A stretch of DNA of 24,614 nucleotides. Source: an uncultured Alistipes sp. Lineage in GTDB: Bacteria > Bacteroidota > Bacteroidia > Bacteroidales > Rikenellaceae. The notes beneath the pieces are model-generated. The model had not been told where the DNA came from. It was given only the letters and a program-made list of their open reading frames with translations, and did no database searches. The translations under genes and the position numbers were made by a program. Below are positions 22,173-24,614 of this stretch, in pieces; within the stretch, counting starts at the first letter, position 1, and each line of letters starts with the position of its first letter. The stretch is from contig CAJGDC010000026.1 of NCBI GenBank assembly GCA_904502005.1, positions 1 through 24,614 on the forward strand. Reading direction: 5' to 3'.

Positions 22173-22199
22173 CCCCAATCTTGACAATGTTGTGCTCTA
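22173..22199 (-). repeat. Inverted partial copy of tRNA-Gly anticodon region
   Basis: These 27 bases are the reverse complement of tRNA positions 22069-22095 (end of the D-arm, whole anticodon arm, start of the variable region) with 24 of 27 matching; differences correspond to 22079, 22084 and 22088. The anticodon arm is itself palindromic, which explains 17 of the bases, but the match extends on both flanks. It lies between the tRNA terminator and the integrase gene. Confidence 0.7.
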
Positions 22200-22203
22200 A
22201 TCT

Positions 22204-22244
22204 GCGACTACTTCATTCGTGTACAAAATCAGTCGCACGAAATG
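22204..22244. promoter_or_regulatory. Interleaved inverted repeats before the integrase gene
   Basis: GCGACT (22204-22209) pairs with AGTCGC (22231-22236), and CATTCGTG (22214-22221) pairs with CACGAAATG (22236-22244, one extra A). The two pairs interleave and end 10 bases before the integrase ATG. They could be integrase or excisionase binding sites or an operator. Confidence 0.4.
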
Positions 22245-22254
22245 AGCTAACACA

Positions 22255-23421
22255 ATGAAATCCACAACATTAAACGTAAGCTTTTACTGCCGTCCATGTA
22301 AGGCAAGTAAAAAGGGGCTAGCTCCCATAGAATTATCTCTTATTATCAATGGAGAGAGAGCATACATCACCCTACCTCGCAAAGAATATCCTGAAATTTT
22401 CAAGAAAAGTATTGGGATGAAGAAAACTAATCCAATAAAAGAGTATCTAGAAGCAACAAGAGGTCGATTAAATGATATCATAACAGAGATGATGGATGAG
22501 GGTATTATGCTCAATACACAAACTCTTTCCGAGTATTTCAGATATGGAGGAGTTAAAAGGTACACAGTCCAAATGTTATTTGACGAGTATATAGGCTTGC
22601 TCAAAAATAGAGTAAATGTAGACTTAACACCTCGTTCATATCGTAAATACGAATTATCACGAGATAAGTTTTATACTATAATCTCTCCAAACAGCCCAGT
22701 AGGGTCTATCACAAACACGGTTGTTGCTGAGTACATGTCAATGCTCAAAAGGATATTCAATACCCCTACTGCCAATGGTTATGGACAGCGAGTAAAGACT
22801 GTCTTGAAGTACGGCATGAGCAAAGGTATAGTTAAAACCAATCCATTTATGAATATCCATCTGAGAAAGGATATTACCCATGTAGAGTTCTTGACAGAAG
22901 AGGAGATTACTCGCATTAAAGATACGGACATGTATAATGAAAGTCTGAACAGGATGAGAGATTTGTTTGTTTTTCAAGCATCTTGTGGGTTATCATATTG
23001 TGATATGGCAGCATTGGAGCCAAACGACTATCAATATAATGAGACTGGACAAATATATATTCACAAGAAGAGGGCTAAGACTGGAGTATACTTCACTTCG
23101 GTAGTTTTGCCTGATGGAGTGGAGATATTAAAGCGATATGACTTCCAACTTCCTAAAATCTCAAATCAGAAGTATAACGCTGCGCTTAAGTTTATAAAAT
23201 CAATATGCCAGATTGAGAAACCTCTGCATACTCATATTGCCAGACACTCGTATGCAACTCGATGTCTTAACTTGGGCATACGCCTCGAGGTGGTCGCAAA
23301 GCTGTTAGGGCACTCCTCCACTCGTCTTACTCAACATTATGCGAAGTTATTGGAAAAGAATATTATTCAAGAGGTTCAGGATGCGTTCAACAGTAGCATC
23401 TTCACGCAAGGGGGTAAATAA
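22255..23421 (+). CDS. Tyrosine recombinase / integrase (Bacteroidota type)
   Basis: A 388-residue tyrosine recombinase that would cut and rejoin DNA at attachment sites. An arm-binding N-terminal domain (about 5-95), a core-binding SAM-like domain (about 100-205) and the catalytic domain (about 210-375) follow in order. The catalytic Lys275, His327-x-x-Arg330, His353 and Tyr362 are present. The first catalytic Arg, normally in T-G-L-R, is replaced by Ser247 (SCGLSYCD), a change also known in integrases of Bacteroides conjugative transposons such as IntDOT. It lies 130 bases after the tRNA and has lower GC than the core genes. ATG 22255 is the chosen start; it is preceded by the inverted repeats at 22204-22244. 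Confidence 0.92.
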   Translation: MKSTTLNVSFYCRPCKASKKGLAPIELSLIINGERAYITLPRKEYPEIFKKSIGMKKTNPIKEYLEATRGRLNDIITEMMDEGIMLNTQTLSEYFRYGGVKRYTVQMLFDEYIGLLKNRVNVDLTPRSYRKYELSRDKFYTIISPNSPVGSITNTVVAEYMSMLKRIFNTPTANGYGQRVKTVLKYGMSKGIVKTNPFMNIHLRKDITHVEFLTEEEITRIKDTDMYNESLNRMRDLFVFQASCGLSYCDMAALEPNDYQYNETGQIYIHKKRAKTGVYFTSVVLPDGVEILKRYDFQLPKISNQKYNAALKFIKSICQIEKPLHTHIARHSYATRCLNLGIRLEVVAKLLGHSSTRLTQHYAKLLEKNIIQEVQDAFNSSIFTQGGK

Positions 23422-23441
23422 TTCCGATGCAAATATCGGAA
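23422..23441. other. Small hairpin directly after the integrase stop
   Basis: TTCCGAT (23422-23428) pairs perfectly with ATCGGAA (23435-23441), 6-base loop. It starts on the base after the stop codon. It has an A-run and not a T-run on the coding strand, so its role as terminator is doubtful. Confidence 0.4.
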
Positions 23442-23476
23442 AAAGTCCGAACATAATAATAACATAATATGTATAA

Positions 23477-23502
23477 GAGAGAGGGAACACATCCCCTCTC
23501 TC
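23477..23502 (+). terminator. Possible terminator of the integrase transcript
   Basis: A perfect 9-bp stem GAGAGAGGG (23477-23485) with CCCTCTCTC (23494-23502) and an 8-base loop. Only weak T content follows, so this may be a stable hairpin without classic termination. Confidence 0.5.
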
Positions 23503-23872
23503 CTATGCTATTGGCTAAAGAAATAGCAAAAAATAAGTTTTTTATACACGTCTAACTTCGTAATCACAAAAACAAATTATAAGCATATTCTTCCATTTTT
23601 CAACAATAATAAAATACTTATAATCAAAGATATACACCCATAAAAAGAGGCAAAATATGTGATAATTTTTTATAAAAAATATGGAGGAAGATGTGGTTAT
23701 AGAGTGTTTGTTGTAGAGCCTAACGAGCTTACTGTATTTTTCCCATAGTAAGCTTAGTAAGGGGCGGCAAACTGTTGGCTGTAAATATTTTTCCTAAAAA
23801 TTTTCCATGTAAAAAATCGAGTTTACTAAACTTTTTAGACCTAGCAAACTATTTATATAAAAAGAATATTAC
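23503..23872. other. AT-rich non-coding stretch with palindromes
   Basis: About 370 bases with no convincing gene. It contains an 8-bp inverted repeat AGCTTACT/AGTAAGCT (23726-23733 with 23747-23754, 13-base loop) and the perfect 13-base palindrome AGTTTACTAAACT (23820-23832, central C). Several related TTACT/AGTAA and GCAAACT words recur around them. It could hold operators for the next gene, integrase accessory sites or a small RNA; none can be shown. Confidence 0.5.
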
Positions 23873-24055
23873 ATGGAATACAAAAGAAAACAGAGGGGTC
23901 TAAGCGACCTTACAAAACAAAAAATCTCAATGAGATTGAAGGGTAGAAAAAAGAGTCTAAGCCATGCGGCTAATATCTCAAAAGGAATGGAAAACTATTG
24001 GTCTAAGATTCCGCAGCAACAAACTGGCTCAACAAATCTAAATGGGATGGTGTAA
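23873..24055 (+). CDS. Small basic protein with NUMOD3-like repeats
   Basis: A 60-residue, strongly basic protein. Two short related segments, LSDLTKQKISMRLKGRKKS and LSHAANISKGMENYW, resemble the NUMOD3-type DNA-binding motif of homing endonucleases (x-S-x-x-T-K-x-K-I-S-x-x-x-K-G). No nuclease domain is attached. It sits between integrase and Fic gene within the element, so a DNA-binding helper role is possible. It is close to the limit of what can be called a gene, but the composition, the in-frame repeats and the terminator right after the stop support it. Confidence 0.55.
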   Translation: MEYKRKQRGLSDLTKQKISMRLKGRKKSLSHAANISKGMENYWSKIPQQQTGSTNLNGMV

Positions 24056-24086
24056 AAAAATGCCTCGACCATCAGGTCGGGGCATT
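24054..24086. terminator. Bidirectional terminator between small ORF and Fic gene
   Basis: A 12-bp stem with one G-T pair (24059-24070 with 24075-24086) and loop ATCA. On the minus strand it runs into seven T residues, five bases after the Fic stop; on the plus strand it follows the small protein stop directly. Confidence 0.85.
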
Positions 24087-24091
24087 GCAAT

Positions 24092-24614
24092 TTAGAAGTA
24101 GTTCTTTGTTGCAAACTCGTATTGTTCGATAAATATCTGCTTAAAGGCCGCAATGTTATTTTGTTCATAGAACATCAACATCGCTTTCTTGTAATCTATA
24201 GAATCAACTGTGCGGAATGACAATGGGCAATATCCCCACGCCATAAGGATAGCATTACTTGTGATTCGTGCAGTTCTCTTATTGCCATCAGAAAATGCCT
24301 GAATGTATGACAACAGCACAAGAGCCAGTAAAGCCTTCTCAAAAATATTCTCCTTACCATTTATTAGATTGCAACTATCTTCAAGGGCCTCTCTAATTTG
24401 AAACTCATTGTCTAATGGGCGATAGTTAGTACCAGTAATGCCTACTCTTCGGGTACGAATACCACTTCCCACTCCAAGTTCTTTGGTAAGTATTCCATGA
24501 ATATCCTCAATTCGTCTAACAGTAGTCTCTTTCAAATAGTCAGGATTATCCAAAACGAAATCAAGAGCATCCTTATGGTTGAGTAGCATTACTGCCTCTT
24601 CCTTGGTTTTACCT
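24092..24614 (-). CDS. Fic-domain protein with degenerate catalytic His, 5' end cut by window
   Basis: A Fic-family protein, cut at its 5' end: the frame stays open from an ATG at 24589 to the window edge and reads GKTKEEAV in front, a continuation typical of Fic proteins, so 24589 is probably internal. Fic enzymes usually transfer AMP or another phosphoryl group to protein hydroxyls. The motif region reads SYIQAFSDGNKRTAR where active enzymes have H-P-F-x-(D/E)-G-N-(G/K)-R; the His is Gln (codon 24299-24301), Pro is Ala, and DGNKRT is kept. GITGTNYRP and a YKKAMLMFYEQNN segment support the family. It is probably inactive as an AMP transferase or uses different chemistry. It lies in the mobile element and could be an accessory, toxin-like or defence-linked gene. 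Confidence 0.85.
   Translation of the reverse strand, partial: GKTKEEAVMLLNHKDALDFVLDNPDYLKETTVRRIEDIHGILTKELGVGSGIRTRRVGITGTNYRPLDNEFQIREALEDSCNLINGKENIFEKALLALVLLSYIQAFSDGNKRTARITSNAILMAWGYCPLSFRTVDSIDYKKAMLMFYEQNNIAAFKQIFIEQYEFATKNYF

Larger units (their letters stand above)
22126..24614 (+). mobile_element. Left end of a tRNA-Gly-associated integrative element (partial)
   Basis: An intact tRNA-Gly is followed in the same direction by a tyrosine recombinase gene, then AT-richer accessory DNA with a small basic protein and a Fic protein. This is the usual arrangement of an integrative or conjugative element, or prophage, at a tRNA. The left border is near the tRNA 3' half and its exact position is unknown; the right end and the second attachment site are outside the window. 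Confidence 0.65.

Noticed and set aside
22126..24614. Second attachment site of the element inside the window
   Set aside because: No direct repeat of the tRNA 3' end or T-arm was seen after the tRNA; only the inverted anticodon-region copy was found.
1..24614. CRISPR arrays or insertion sequences
   Set aside because: No series of regularly spaced repeats and no transposase-like protein was seen; the only mobile-element gene recognised is the tyrosine recombinase.

Overview
The window looks like chromosomal DNA of a member of the Bacteroidales, probably a gut commensal; an Alistipes/Rikenellaceae-like genome would fit, but the genus is a guess. The evidence is the repeated Bacteroidota promoter pattern (a TTTG-like -33 element, 18-20 bases, then TAnnTTTG), Bacteroidota-specific families (porin O/P, the TGS-containing nucleoside kinase, a radical SAM/lipoprotein pair, DUF4015 lipoprotein, GH78 lipoprotein) and a Bacteroidota-type tyrosine recombinase.

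Layout. 1-134: 5' end of rpsF, leftward, running off the window. 314-2780: leftward pair of an outer-membrane porin and a YeiH-type inner-membrane transporter. 2971-4146: secreted PHP-domain phosphodiesterase. 4207-5915: conserved leftward operon DUF177/YceD - rpmF - plsX, with tandem hairpins between rpmF and plsX. 6077-6847: rightward SDR oxidoreductase. 6923-8611: DUF4015 glycoside-hydrolase-like lipoprotein. 8783-10285: lipoprotein plus radical SAM/SPASM enzyme pair of unknown function. 10366-13435: leftward operon of an ECF-like sigma factor, an unrecognised soluble protein and a long RelA/SpoT homologue whose synthetase domain looks inactivated. 13715-15876: two divergent AraC-type regulators, one with a C-terminal AT-hook. 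15907-17577: nucleoside kinase. 17785-21888: GH78 rhamnosidase-like lipoprotein and a 5'-nucleotidase-type metallophosphatase, each behind its own good promoter.

At 22050 there is an intact tRNA-Gly(GCC) gene followed by a tyrosine recombinase gene. This is the usual left end of an integrative element placed at a tRNA. The rest of the window (integrase, about 450 bases of AT-rich non-coding DNA with palindromes, a 60-residue basic protein, and a Fic-domain protein cut by the window edge) looks like the start of that element; its far end is outside.

The most unusual items are: the radical SAM/lipoprotein pair; the sigma - orphan - degenerate RSH operon; the AraC regulator ending in an AT-hook; a 27-base, 24/27-identical inverted copy of the tRNA-Gly anticodon region lying between the tRNA terminator and the integrase gene; and a Fic protein with Gln in place of the catalytic His. 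Most other genes are ordinary core genes.
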